A stretch of 64,000 bases of DNA, taken from positions 1 through 64,000 of the forward strand of contig JAAYVE010000021.1 in assembly GCA_012517315.1 (NCBI GenBank). Reading direction: 5' to 3'. The notes below the pieces were generated by a model that did not search any database, had not been told where the DNA came from, and saw only the letters and a list, made by a program, of their open reading frames with translations. The position numbers and the translations under genes are program-made. Positions 1 to 10,083 of this stretch are shown piece after piece. How positions within the stretch are numbered: position 1 is the first letter of the stretch; every line of letters starts with the position of its first letter. The DNA is from Deltaproteobacteria bacterium. GTDB lineage: Bacteria; Desulfobacterota; Syntrophobacteria; Syntrophobacterales; Syntrophobacteraceae.

Positions 1-1
1 A

Positions 2-178
2 ATATCCCTGAATGCCTACCCGACCACTTTGCGCAGGAAGATCATTGACATCGCCGTTAAGGTAGTGCGGCATGCCGGAAGGGTGATCCTCAAGGTTCCC
101 GAGGCGCTCTGGAATCATCTGCATTTTGATCAGCTCTGGCGACGCTCTGCTCAACCGCCGCTATTTGCATGGATGTAA
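2..178 (+). mobile_element. IS1380-like transposase, C-terminal end (partial)
   Basis: An open frame enters from the left edge and stops at 176-178. The 58 visible residues are basic, with pattern TLRRKIIDIAVKVVRHAGRV-ILKVP, then a tryptophan-rich tail (LWNH, QLWRR). This resembles the C-terminus of IS1380-type (DDE_Tnp_1 group) transposases, where an arginine-rich segment ends in L-x-L-P and a WPW-like stretch. The catalytic DDE residues lie outside the window, so activity cannot be judged. No terminal inverted repeat could be confirmed, because only one end is visible. It sits 44 bases from a degraded gene, which fits local rearrangement or decay. Confidence 0.6.
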
Positions 179-221
179 ATATCAACACCTGCCGCGGAAG
201 AATCGCTCAATTTAGGTCGGA

Positions 222-3200
222 ATGAGACCGTTTCAGTGTTTCAAAAGGCAGTGGAGACTGTTCCTTGTAGCCCTGTTCCTGCTACCGTGGGTCAAGGTGA
301 TTGATGCGTTCGCCGAGGACTCCGTTTGTGCGCGGGTAAAGATGGAAGTCGCCCAGGAGTTGATCCTCGAGAGGCAGGCTTTTGACACCCACATGCGCAT
401 CAACAATGGTCTCGATTCCATCACCCTCGAAAATGTGAACGTCGAAGTGACTTTTCTCGACAAGGACGGGAAAACTGTCCGGGCGAGTGTCAATCCCGCA
501 GACAACTCAGCCCTTTTCTTCATTCGACTCCAATCCCTGGAGAACATCACGAGGGTGGACGGCCTGGGAACGGTTTCACCCAGGACAAGCGCGGATATGC
601 ACTGGCTCATCATTCCTGCACCCGGTGCTTCCAGAAAGGTCGAGGCGGGGACCCTCTACCATGTGGGTGCAACGCTCACCTACACTATCGGAGGTGAGAG
701 CCACTCCACGGAAGTTATCCCGGACCAGATCTTGGTGAAACCCATGCCCGAGATGGTGTTGGACTACTTCCTCCCTTGCGACGTATACGGGGACGATCCC
801 TTCACCCCCGAAATCGAACCGCCTGTGACTTTTTCCTTGGGGCTCCGCATCAAGAACAACGGGGGCGGCACCGCAAGGAACGTGAAGATCGATTCCGCCC
901 AGCCGAGGATCGTGGAAAACGCTCAGGGACTCCCCATCAACTTCACCATCACCGGCTCCGAAGTCAACGGGAGCAAGGTGACCAACAGCCTGCTCGCCTC
1001 TCTCGGGGATATCCGCCCCGATAACAGCGCCAACGCCCGCCCGTTGGACCATGATTTGTCCTCTCAGTGGGAGGTTTGTTGCCTTCGATGCCGAGTTCTC
1101 CCACGCAGATGAGCTCGGAGGCGAACTCACCTCGCTTATCGGGTCCGTCGACACCCATCTTCTCCTTAGAGACGTCCTGGTGGATCTGCCGGGAAGAGAC
1201 AGCGTCAGGGATTTCCTGGCGAAAGACGGAGATGTGCTCAGGGATTACGAGTCCCAAAATGTGGACACGGTCGTCCCTGACTTCTCTTCCTCAGCTGCAC
1301 TTGAGTTTGAAGGTCAAACCGAATCACTGCAAATCTATTCCCTTTCCACGCCCGAGACGGTGGGATTCATGCTGGTCCAGCTGAATGATCTCAATGGAGG
1401 CCAAAGAGTCCTTAAGGAAGTCCTGCGCTCGGATGGGAAGCGCATCAAAACTGAAAACTGCTGGCTAACGTCCAATCGAACGGCCGACCATTCGATGCGG
1501 CATACCTTGAGTCTTTTTGACGCGAACCCTACGGGCTCGTATCGCATCGTCTTCCAGGATCCAGGGAGCCAGCCGAAACCACCCGTCCTCGAAGCGATTG
1601 CCGATCGAACGGTGGTGGAAGGGCAAATTGTCTCTTTCAGCGTTGCCGCCGCAGACCCGGACGGGACTGTCCCGAGTCTTGCTGCATCTCCTCTTCCCGC
1701 CACGGCGCAATTCACGGACGAGGGATGCGGCCGGGGCATTTTTTCCTGGTTTCCCTCTGTCGGACAGGCGGGAAGCTATACCATCATCTTCTCTGCGTTC
1801 GACGGAACGTTCACGGTGACCCGGCGTGCGACTATCAACGTATGTTCCGAGGGGGATTCCGATTGTGACGGTATGACGGATTCCTGGGAGCTTCTTTGCT
1901 TTGGATCCCTGTCGAGGGACGGGAGGGGAGATTTTGACGGGGACGGCGCTACGGATTTTGACGAATTCTGGAGGAATTCGGACCCGACCCGGAGCAATGC
2001 TCCCGGCATTCCACAGATCGTGTCGCCAGCGGACAAGTCACAGGTTGAGGACGTTTCGCCCGAGATCACCGTTCGTAACGGGAAGGATCCCGACCCGGAA
2101 GACATCATCACACATGAATTCGAACTCTACGGGGAAAACCCGGCATGGTCACGCTCCTCGCAAGGGGAGAAGGCCTTGCGGGGAGCGATGAGACGACCAG
2201 CTGGTCCGTTCCCGGTCCCCTTCGGGAGAACAGTTGGTACTTCTTCCGGGTTCGAGCGACCGACGGAAGGAGTTTCAGCCCGTGGGCCTACGGAAGCTTC
2301 CTCATGAACACGATAAACGAGGCTCCTGCCGCATGCCACATCAGCAGTCCAAGGGATAAGGCGGAAGTGAGTTCGACCACTCCAATCCTCCAGGTGACCA
2401 ACACCACCGATCCCGACGGGGACCTGCCCATCACTGTCTTCCAGGTCTTTTCCAGTGACATGAGCACTGTGGTGGCCCAGTCTCCGGACTTGTTTCAGGG
2501 AGAAGCAGGAACCACGTCGTGGGAAATGAATCCGCGGCTCAGCGAGAACACTCTTTATCTCTGGCAGGTCGTCTCCACAGACGGCCACGGAGTGTTTGCC
2601 GCCTCCCCCGTTGTCTCCTTTTACGTCAACACGGCAAACGACGCACCTCCGGCACCCGTGATCACATCGCCTGAAGCATCAGCCGAAGTGACGGAGAAGG
2701 AAGTGAGGATCGTGATCATCAATTCCCTCGACCCGGAGGGAAATCCGGTCAGCCACCTTTTTGAGTGCGACATTGTGAGCACGTTCGACAGTCCCTGGAA
2801 AATTGTTTCGGGGACTGTCCCCGAAGGTCTCGATACGACCGCATGGGATGTATCGGCCCTTTGCGACAATACGGAATACTTCTTCCGAGAGAAAGCAACA
2901 GATGGTGCTGCGGAAAGTCCCTGGGTCCAGGGGAGCTTTTTTGTGAACACGGCAAACGACAGACCCTTGCCCCCCACTCTGAGAAACCCCGGGGACGGCG
3001 CCTGGGTTGCGGCCCTGAAACCGACTCTGGAGGTCAATGCAGCGAGTGACCCGGACCATGATCTCCTCACTTACCGTTTTCAAGTCTATGAAGATTCATC
3101 CCTGGCGGACCTGGTTTCGCAAGGTGAATCGGATGTGCCGGCTTGGTTCGTGCCAACGCCTCTCACCGACCACGAAAGGTACGCCTGGAGGGCGCGGGCC

Positions 3201-3969
3201 GAAGACGAGCATGGGGAGGCGAGTGAATGGACGCAGGTCTCGTGGTTTCTCGTGGACAACAACGGCGTGGACGATCCGCCGGAGGTCACGCTTTTGGAGC
3301 CTGCAGTCGCCATAAAAGGCGATGTGCAAAATGTTCTCATTCGCTGGGTGGATGCGGATCCCGAAAACGAAGCTTACGTGGATCTTTAATTACAAAACGC
3401 ATCGTACGCGAACAGAAGGGACTCTCATCACGGGGGGAATCCCCCTTTCCCTGAACGGCAGCGGTGGGAGTATTCTGTGGGAGGTTTCCAATCTCCCCAA
3501 TGGAACATACCATGTTTTTGCGACCATTGCAGACAGGAGCAACTCGCGGACGGTCTTTGCGCCTGGGGCCATTGTCATCATGAGGCGGGCAAGGCACTGC
3601 CGGCTGGATGAGGTGGTGATGCGCACGGGTCTGTACGCCATCGATTTCAAGGGCAATGCCGGCGGAAGGCGCAATTTGGGGCTACGGCTCTTTTCCCACG
3701 GGACAGTGAGCAGCGGCCCCGATGGAGAGACGTACTCCGTGTGGAGCGTACGCAACGGATCGAAGAGCGACAGGGTCGTGTCCGTGGACGGCTATGGAGG
3801 TCCGTTCAACATCACCTTCACGGCCAAGGCTCAGTCGGAGACCTTTTTCAGAAGCGGTTCCCCAATCGTTCCTGCAATTCACAGACTGTTTTGCGAAGGC
3901 ATGCTGTTGGACATGAAGGCAAGCAGCCGCAAGACCTATCGAGACGATCGGAAGGTGTCTTGCCCCTGA
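222..3969 (+). pseudogene. Frameshifted gene for a large secreted Ig/FnIII-like repeat protein
   Basis: Four consecutive same-strand open frames (222-1112, 1051-2307, 2145-3389, 3322-3969) read as one protein of about 1,240 residues with frame changes near 1040, 2145 and 3388. The first piece begins with a signal peptide (RLFLVALFLLPWVKVIDAFA). The second carries a putative Ig domain (AIADRTVVEGQIVSFSVAAADPDG) and an Asp-rich thrombospondin-3-like stretch (DSDCDGMTDSWE, DFDGDGATDFDE) expected to bind calcium. The third holds about three FnIII/cadherin-like repeats (A..SPVVSFYVNTANDAPPAP, then WVQGSFFVNTANDRPLPP). The pieces join smoothly once one base is added or removed at each junction. No other long gene in the window shows frame changes, so genuine decay is more likely than poor sequence, but assembly error cannot be excluded. 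Confidence 0.75.
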
Positions 3970-4100
3970 ACCTCAACCCCCCTCAAAAGACATGGGAGGA
4001 TGTGCATTCTGGAGCAAATGGCTCAGACTTGAAAAGCAAGAGCCGCCGGGCACCCTTTCGGAAACCGGGACAGAGAATGAAATCCCGGCTTTGCGCCGGT

Positions 4101-5054
4101 TTATTGCTGCTTTGTTTGCATTCCTTCTCCTGCCGAAACGCTAATTTCCTGAAGTCCCAACCGGTCCAGAAACTTCCTGTAACGAGCCGCCTCCCTTTTG
4201 CCCACCTCCAGCCTGAAAGCCATTCTGAGGTGCAGCAAGGTGTTCTCCATGAGGGCCTCCTCCCCCTTTTCCAGTGGGATTTCCCGGTTCGTCCTCGCTT
4301 CGTAGAGCTTCCGGGGCTTCCAGTAGTAGACGTAAGGGCCCACAGTGGAACAGGCTATGGGGGCTTCCCACCTTTCAATGAAGCCCATGTCGGGGTTGCA
4401 CGGGGTCTTGCTCTTCCGCACGATGAACTGGTAGCCGCTATGAAGAATCTTCAGTTCATCACCGAAGAGACGGACGAAGACATCGATAGCGTACTCGGGT
4501 CTCAGTTCTATGGGGAGATCGGGAGGATAACGATAGTCGTCGAAGATGAGGATTCCCCCCTCCTTGAGGAGATCCCAGGAGAGGAGCGCGTCCGTGAGCA
4601 CCGCCTTGCTCTTGTGATCCCCGTCGATGTAGATGAGATCCATGGTGTTGAGTTCAAGGTCCCTCAGCTTCTGCTGGGAAAAACCCTTGATGACCCTGAC
4701 CCTGGATGCGTGCCCAGAGCGCTCCAGGTTTTGGCGGAACCGTTGTTCCTCGTCACCGAAGAAGACGTCAAGAGCGATGGCTTTGGAAGAAGGGTGCGTC
4801 AGGATGTTGTCCAGCACCCAGAAAAAAGAGCGTCCCTCCCAGACACCGACTTCCAGGTAGTTCAGGTCGGGTTTGCCTTTCAGTTCGGAGAGGACGTGAG
4901 TCCAGGTGGGGATGTGCTTGGTGAACCAGTCGGTGGTGTAGGCGTATTTCCCGCCAGATTGTCCCGGCTCTTCTACGCATAGGGTCGACTCGAAGCTGGA
5001 GAGCAGCAGAAGACCCGTCACCAGGAAAATGAATGGATTGCGGCTTGTTTTCAT
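4101..5054 (-). CDS. Class I SAM methyltransferase-fold protein with N-terminal signal sequence
   Basis: The 317-residue product has a Methyltransf_24-type core: a glycine motif (YLEVGVWEGRS, about residues 66-76), an acidic strand end (AIALDVFFGD), and the IYIDGDH and LIFDDY strands typical of this family. The start at 5054 is supported by an AGGAG ribosome site 7 bases upstream; a longer frame to 5201 has no such support. The first 25 residues (KTSRNPFIFLVTGLLLLSS) look like a signal peptide or membrane anchor. That is odd, because S-adenosylmethionine is not expected outside the cytoplasm. The catalytic domain may instead stay inside behind an anchor, or the protein may have lost activity. 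The substrate is unknown. It stands alone, convergent with the broken gene to its left. Confidence 0.7.
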   Translation of the reverse strand: MKTSRNPFIFLVTGLLLLSSFESTLCVEEPGQSGGKYAYTTDWFTKHIPTWTHVLSELKGKPDLNYLEVGVWEGRSFFWVLDNILTHPSSKAIALDVFFGDEEQRFRQNLERSGHASRVRVIKGFSQQKLRDLELNTMDLIYIDGDHKSKAVLTDALLSWDLLKEGGILIFDDYRYPPDLPIELRPEYAIDVFVRLFGDELKILHSGYQFIVRKSKTPCNPDMGFIERWEAPIACSTVGPYVYYWKPRKLYEARTNREIPLEKGEEALMENTLLHLRMAFRLEVGKREAARYRKFLDRLGLQEISVSAGEGMQTKQQ

Positions 5055-5266
5055 TTTCAAGCTCCTGTGAAAAGTGTTGGGACTGAGGCAAGGCGTTCTG
5101 ACCATGGGAGAAAAGACTGTCGACAGGATTCTTGCAACCGTCGCAGCCCCGCAAAGAGGTCGCCTGCAGGCGGATCCCCAGTTTGCCCTCTGCGACGACA
5201 CAACATCCTATCATTCTCAAAGCGCGTGAAGAGCGTGTGGAGGCATAGGGGCGATCCCGGTGGGGG

Positions 5267-6553
5267 TCAGTTCTCGGTGGCTCGCCTGGAGAAGTAGAGA
5301 GCGGCGGCCCGCTGGAGGGAATTCCTGTTGATTTCCGCCGGCTGCTCCTCGTATTCACTGATGGAGATCACGATATTCAAGATGTCCAGGGGGTAGCAGG
5401 CTCGCAGGTCCTTTCTGCCCGAGTGAGCAATGCAAAGCTTTCTCAGGAACTCGAACATGTCGGGCTCGCAGTGAAGATTTCTCTCACGGAGGAGCCTGCG
5501 GAAGACCCTGTCAAAGTCCGAGGGTTCGATGGGGCCGACGAGCACCTTGTTGCGGATACGCCTCAGAAAAGCGTCATCGGCGAGTTTCCCGGGATCCAGG
5601 TTCGTTGCGAAAATCACCATGAGTTCGAAGGGGATCTGGAACTTGACTCCGTAAGCGAGAGTGAGGTAGTCCACCCGGCGGTCCAGGGGGACGATCCAGC
5701 GGTTGAGGAGGTGTTCCGGACGGATGATTTGACGCCCGAAATCGTCGATGAAAAAAATCCCGTTGTTGGCTTTCATCTGGGGCGGGGCGACGTAGGTGCC
5801 GGACAGTTCGTCCCGATGCAGTTCCAGCATGGTCAGATCCAATTCCCCACCGACGGTGATGAAGGGTCGACGGCAGGGTACCCACCGCGGGTCAAGGTCC
5901 GGCGGTGCCCCTTCCACCCTTTCGTGGACCGTGGGGTCGAAGACCAGGATAATCTGCCCGTCCACCTCCACGGCATGAGGGATGACGACGATGTCGTCGT
6001 ATATGCGCGGCAACCTGGAAGCGATGCTCGTCTTGCCGCTTCCCGTGGGGCCGTATAAGAACAGGGAGGACTGTGACGCGATGGCCGGACCCAGCTGGTC
6101 CAGAAACCTTTCAGAGAGCACCAGATCGGAGAGCGCGCGTTTGAGGGACCTGCGGGTGACCCTGGAGGTGGGCCGCTGTGCCTTCACGGCCTGCGTGTAA
6201 CTCTGGAGGGAAACAGGCACCGGACCGATGTATCGGCTCAGGTTGAAGCGCTTCTCCACCATGTCTCTGCCTGCGGCGGTCATGGTGAAAAAATAATTGT
6301 TGCCGACCATGCCTGTCACTTCGAACAGTTGCTGCTGGCGGAGTTTTTGAAACATGGCGTTCACAACGGGAAACAGGAGCTTGAGAGAACGGCTCAAGGA
6401 GACGAGGTCCGCTTTTCCCTTGGTGTAGACCCATCGCAGGATGATGTCCGCCACCACCCAGTCGGGGATGTCCAGGTGATCCAGTTGGAGCGGCGGGGCA
6501 GAGAAAAACCCCGGTTTGAGCACCTCTGACTGATCTCCGATGGCTTCTTGCAT
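5267..6553 (-). CDS. AAA+ ATPase with N-terminal winged-helix-like region
   Basis: The 428-residue product has a clear AAA+ core: Walker A GPTGSGKT at 168-175, Walker B IFFIDD at about 266-271, a sensor-1 type FATN at 315-318 and an arginine-rich LRRIRNK that could supply the arginine finger. The N-terminal 130 residues look helical and winged-helix-like (VSLSRSLKLLFPVVNAMFQKLRQQQLFEVTG). I do not recognise a named family; it is loosely MoxR-like. The start at 6553 has a GGAAGG ribosome site. It is transcribed away from the sensor kinase/NtrC pair that precedes the Tad pilus locus, across a 373-bp region with two dyad sequences, so a role in pilus assembly or its control is possible but inferred from position only. 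Confidence 0.75.
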   Translation of the reverse strand: MQEAIGDQSEVLKPGFFSAPPLQLDHLDIPDWVVADIILRWVYTKGKADLVSLSRSLKLLFPVVNAMFQKLRQQQLFEVTGMVGNNYFFTMTAAGRDMVEKRFNLSRYIGPVPVSLQSYTQAVKAQRPTSRVTRRSLKRALSDLVLSERFLDQLGPAIASQSSLFLYGPTGSGKTSIASRLPRIYDDIVVIPHAVEVDGQIILVFDPTVHERVEGAPPDLDPRWVPCRRPFITVGGELDLTMLELHRDELSGTYVAPPQMKANNGIFFIDDFGRQIIRPEHLLNRWIVPLDRRVDYLTLAYGVKFQIPFELMVIFATNLDPGKLADDAFLRRIRNKVLVGPIEPSDFDRVFRRLLRERNLHCEPDMFEFLRKLCIAHSGRKDLRACYPLDILNIVISISEYEEQPAEINRNSLQRAAALYFSRRATEN

Positions 6554-6926
6554 GAAAAAACCTTCCCTGTGATCGCAAAAAACGCTTGAAGCGAGTTTTC
6601 GTGCCAGCAAAGGCTTGCATCGGGTCGATGCAGGCACGGGCCACGATGATCCCCGGAAGCCGCGATGCAGGGCCGGAATGGCATGGATGTGTCGCTTACC
6701 CTTATGCCTTGCGATCAAAAATGCATGTTACGCGAAGATCGTCCTTGTGTACAGGTCTTCTCGTCCGAAGACCGAGGGTGGACTTCTCCGGGAGACTCCC
6801 CGGCCTGCGACCTCTTGTTTGAAAGCCTTGCGCTCGTCCCTGAGAATATGGATAATGATTTCCCAAGCTTTATGGGCGTCTCATGGTGAGGGCGTCTATC
6901 GACCTTTTTTTGGACAGGACAGACCC
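6554..6926. other. Divergent intergenic region
   Basis: These 373 bp separate the leftward ATPase from the rightward kinase. Apart from the two dyads described separately, I see no RNA gene, no convincing -35/-10 pair and no credible short gene. The kinase frame stays open leftwards to about 6615, but those extra residues have no ribosome site and do not look like protein. Confidence 0.5.
6616..6632. promoter_or_regulatory. 17-bp dyad in divergent promoter region (TGCATCG-GGT-CGATGCA)
   Basis: A perfect 7-bp inverted repeat around a 3-bp centre lies 63 bp upstream of the AAA+ ATPase start. A second dyad, GGTCTTC-TCGTCC-GAAGACC, lies at 6754-6773, nearer the kinase gene. Their size and position suit regulator binding sites, but neither matches a site I can name. 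Confidence 0.35.
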
Positions 6927-8420
6927 ATGATCCCAGCAAACAAGGTTCAGGCGAAGTTGCGCCTCCGTTTGATGATCGGGCTGCCGGCTTTGCTTGCCCT
7001 GTGCATGCTCATCTCAGGATGGATCATCCACCCCGCTCTCTACGAGTGGTTTTTCGATAGTTCCATCGACATGGAAATTTTCCGCAAGGTGAGCCTTGGA
7101 TCGATGCTCCTCATGATCCTGCTCGCCTTCGTGGGAAACCTGGGAGCGGGGATCCTCATCAGCCGCCACATCAACCGGCTCATCGCCAAGCTGGAAGCGT
7201 CTCTGCGGCTGGAGAATCCGTCTCGACCTTTCATTGAGGCAACGGACGAAATCGACGCCCTGGGAATTGTGGTGGACGAGGTGAGTACGACTCTGAGCCG
7301 CTTCGTCAATGACAACTATATCATTGAAAACCTGCCCGAGGGCTTGGTGACCGTGGACTCGGCCCTACAGATCACGCGCATGAACAGCAAGGGGGCGGAA
7401 CTCCTGGGACTCCAGGGGATCCCGGCTGTGGGGAGCAGCCTGACGGAGTTCATTCCCCGCACTACGGTGAACAAGGCTTTCTTTGACATGGTGGAGGCGG
7501 GGGCGAAGTCGGGGCGCATTCCCCTAAGGCTGGTGCCGCTCCTTCTGGGGGATGGCCGTATCCATGAGTACTGGGTGGAGATTCATCCCTTGAAGAGCTG
7601 GAATGCAAAGGGGAGCAAAGATTGCGTCTCCATCAGCATCAAGGATCCGGCGAGCATTCTTGCGGTCAAGAACCAGATCCAGAAAATCGAGCGTCTTGCA
7701 GCGATCGGAGGAGTGGCCTCCAGCATGGCCCATGAGGTGAGGAATCCATTGGGGGCCATACGCACCTTCACGGAGTTGCTTCAGGAGGATCTTCCGCAGG
7801 ACGATGCGAAGAAGCTGCGGTACACAGGCGAGATTCTGCACCAGATCGACCGGCTGAACCAGCTTATCGAAGACATTCTTGCTTTTTCGAGAGATTCCAT
7901 CAAGACTGTGAAGGAAGTCGACGTTGAAGAGTTGCTCTCCAGTGTGGTCCAACTCGTGAAAGCCAAGTTTTCCGATTCCCTTGTGGTCGTCGAGGAGGCC
8001 TACCAGCCGAGTCTTCCCCGGTTGCGCGGCGATCCTGAGAAGCTTTCCCAGGCCTTTGTGAACATGCTCATCAACGCGTTCGAAGCCTGTGGGGACGGCG
8101 GGTCGGTGAAAGTGTCCGCAGAAGGCGAGCCTCGGGTAAACGAGGCCAGCTGCAGTGTTTGCATTCGCATCGAGGACTCAGGAAAAGGGATTCCCCAGGA
8201 AATCATGGGAAAGGTCCTGGATCCGTTCTTTACGACGAAACCCAATGGAACGGGGCTGGGGCTTGCTATCTCCCATAATATTTTGACCGCTCACGGAGGG
8301 ACTGTTCAAGTGACGAGTGAGGTGGGTAAAGGAACCGCTTTCCAGATCGTCCTACCTTGTGGAAAGCAGTCTCCGCAGGGGTTGGTGCATGCAGATCGGA
8401 GTGATACTGTCCATGCCTGA
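6927..8420 (+). CDS. Membrane-bound PAS sensor histidine kinase (NtrB/PilS-like)
   Basis: The 497-residue product has two membrane segments (about 15-34 and 56-78) around a 20-residue periplasmic loop, a HAMP-like linker, a PAS domain (about 128-240, beginning NYIIENLPEGLVTVDSALQI), a HisKA domain with phospho-acceptor His269 in MAHEVRNPLGAI, and a HATPase domain with NMLINAFEA, DSGKGI and GTGLGLAI. This is the plan of kinases paired with sigma-54 activators. Its end overlaps the response-regulator start by 8 bp, so the two are surely co-transcribed. The ATG at 6927 was chosen because TM1 follows at once. The short periplasmic loop suggests it senses a membrane or internal signal rather than a large ligand. 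Confidence 0.9.
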   Translation: MIPANKVQAKLRLRLMIGLPALLALCMLISGWIIHPALYEWFFDSSIDMEIFRKVSLGSMLLMILLAFVGNLGAGILISRHINRLIAKLEASLRLENPSRPFIEATDEIDALGIVVDEVSTTLSRFVNDNYIIENLPEGLVTVDSALQITRMNSKGAELLGLQGIPAVGSSLTEFIPRTTVNKAFFDMVEAGAKSGRIPLRLVPLLLGDGRIHEYWVEIHPLKSWNAKGSKDCVSISIKDPASILAVKNQIQKIERLAAIGGVASSMAHEVRNPLGAIRTFTELLQEDLPQDDAKKLRYTGEILHQIDRLNQLIEDILAFSRDSIKTVKEVDVEELLSSVVQLVKAKFSDSLVVVEEAYQPSLPRLRGDPEKLSQAFVNMLINAFEACGDGGSVKVSAEGEPRVNEASCSVCIRIEDSGKGIPQEIMGKVLDPFFTTKPNGTGLGLAISHNILTAHGGTVQVTSEVGKGTAFQIVLPCGKQSPQGLVHADRSDTVHA

Positions 8421-9807
8421 GCGAATCCTGGTTGTAGATGACGATCCGGGTATGCAGGCCGCTCTGAGGGAAGTCCTGGAGAGGAGGGGGTACGAAGGGG
8501 ATTCCGCCTCTTCCGCAGAGGAGGCCATTCAGAAGGTGAGTCGCAACTCCTATGACCTGATTCTTCTGGACGTGAAGCTGCCGGGAATCTCCGGTATCGA
8601 GGCTATTCCTCTCATCAAGGAGCACGGGGACCAGGGGGACATCATCATGATGACCGCCCACGGTTCAAAAGAAATGGCCCTGGAAGCCATAGGCAAGGGA
8701 GCTTACGATTTCTTCACCAAGCCGTTCAACCTCCAGGAGATGGACATCGTCATCAAGAGAGCCATCGAGCGGCGAAGGCTCAAAAACGAAGTGGAGCATC
8801 TCAAGAACAGGCTCCAGAAGGATGGCGGAATCATCGAGAGAATGGTGGGCGCTAGCCAGTGCATGAAACACGTAAAGGCTTTGATCCAAAGGATCGCCCC
8901 CCTGGAGACGACGGTGCTCATCACGGGGGAGAGCGGTACAGGCAAGGAGTTGGTGGCCGATCTCATCCATTCCCTGAGTCCCAGGGCTTCCGGGCCCTTT
9001 GTGAAGATCAACTGTGCCTCTATTCCCGAAAACCTCCTGGAGAGTGAGCTTTGCGGACATGAAAAAGGGGCGTTTACGGGCGCGGTGTCGGCGAGGGAGG
9101 GTAAATTTGAACTAGCCCACAAGGGGACTATCCTCATGGATGAAATCGGGGAGATGCCTTACGCCCTACAGGCCAAGCTCCTGCGCCTCGTGGAGCAGAA
9201 GCAGTTCGAACACCTGGGAGGGAACAAGCCTATTTCCGTGGACGTTCGGATCATCGCCGCCACCAACCAGGACCTCGCCGCCCTCATCAAGGAAAAGCGT
9301 TTCAGGGAGGATCTCTTCTATCGCCTCAACGTGGGGAGCATTCATGTTCCTCCCCTGAGAGAGCGCAAGGACGATCTGCCGCTCCTCACCGAACATTTCC
9401 TCAAGGAAATCAATGTGAAACTGGGTACCTCCGTCACCGGCACATCCAGAGACGCCATGGAGTTTCTCATGGGATACGATTGGCCGGGAAACGTGCGGGA
9501 ACTGGCCAACGTGCTTGAGCGGGCCGTCATCCTGTGCGGTGGACAAACCCTCTCCGGTGGAGAACTGAACATGGCGTTTCAAAGATCCCCCCGCATCGGC
9601 GACAAACTGAACGGGCAGGCTGTCATTTCTTTGGGCGAGACGTTGGACGAGATCGAAAAAACCCTCATCATCACGGCATTGAGAAAACACCGGGGACGCC
9701 AGTGTGACGCGGCCCGGTCCTTGGGCCTGAACCCCAAAAACCTCTGGAAGAAGATCAGGAAGCACCATATTGAGAAGGTCGTGACCGTGGAGGAACCAGA
9801 GGATTGA
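8413..9807 (+). CDS. NtrC-family sigma-54-dependent response regulator
   Basis: The 464-residue product is a receiver domain (acidic pocket DDD at 9-11, phospho-acceptor Asp53 in LLDVKLPG), then a sigma-54 AAA+ domain with Walker A GESGTGKE at 172-179, the sigma-54-contacting GAFTGA loop and the DEIGEMP strand, then a Fis-type helix-turn-helix (DAARSLGLNPKNLWKKIRKH). All key residues are present, so it should be an active enhancer-binding protein. It is the partner of the overlapping kinase. The next genes are the flp pilin and the rest of the Tad locus, and a sigma-54-like promoter with two matching upstream dyads lies just downstream of this gene, making pilus expression the likely target. 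Confidence 0.93.
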   Translation: MPERILVVDDDPGMQAALREVLERRGYEGDSASSAEEAIQKVSRNSYDLILLDVKLPGISGIEAIPLIKEHGDQGDIIMMTAHGSKEMALEAIGKGAYDFFTKPFNLQEMDIVIKRAIERRRLKNEVEHLKNRLQKDGGIIERMVGASQCMKHVKALIQRIAPLETTVLITGESGTGKELVADLIHSLSPRASGPFVKINCASIPENLLESELCGHEKGAFTGAVSAREGKFELAHKGTILMDEIGEMPYALQAKLLRLVEQKQFEHLGGNKPISVDVRIIAATNQDLAALIKEKRFREDLFYRLNVGSIHVPPLRERKDDLPLLTEHFLKEINVKLGTSVTGTSRDAMEFLMGYDWPGNVRELANVLERAVILCGGQTLSGGELNMAFQRSPRIGDKLNGQAVISLGETLDEIEKTLIITALRKHRGRQCDAARSLGLNPKNLWKKIRKHHIEKVVTVEEPED

Positions 9808-9850
9808 GGCCTGCCGGTGTGCTCGTGATTACCCTATCCGTTGAGTCGAA

Positions 9851-9867
9851 TTCTACTAAAAGTAGAA
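9851..9867. promoter_or_regulatory. Candidate upstream activator site 1 (TTCTACT-AAA-AGTAGAA)
   Basis: This is a perfect 7-bp inverted repeat with a 3-bp centre, 44 bp after the NtrC-type gene and about 233 bp (centre to centre) upstream of the sigma-54-like promoter. Fis-type domains of NtrC regulators bind dyads of this size. A near copy follows 96 bp downstream, about nine helical turns. Confidence 0.55.
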
Positions 9868-9946
9868 ATTCCTTGAATCCCTCACTGGCTACCCGGGCTT
9901 GTAACCTCCGTTTGCTCAAGAGGTCGCGATGAGCCGACCGTATGCG

Positions 9947-9963
9947 ATCTACCAAAAGTAGAA
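9947..9963. promoter_or_regulatory. Candidate upstream activator site 2 (ATCTACC-AAA-AGTAGAA)
   Basis: It matches site 1 at 15 of 17 positions, with the same AAA centre and intact right arm. Its centre lies about 137 bp upstream of the sigma-54-like promoter, within the usual range for enhancer sites. Recurrence of the same dyad argues against chance. Confidence 0.55.
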
Positions 9964-10083
9964 AACAGATCGGACCGTTCCCGGGGTGAATTGGCAAGTT
10001 CGTGAGAGCCGATACTGCTCTTGGCACGGATCGGGGTCTCCAGTTCCCCGCATCATGACGCAAGTTCTGCTTTTTTTGACAAA

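Noticed and set aside
222-3969. Programmed frameshifting in the first gene
   Set aside because: Three shifts in differing directions, with no slippery heptamer or downstream hairpin noticed, fit decay better.
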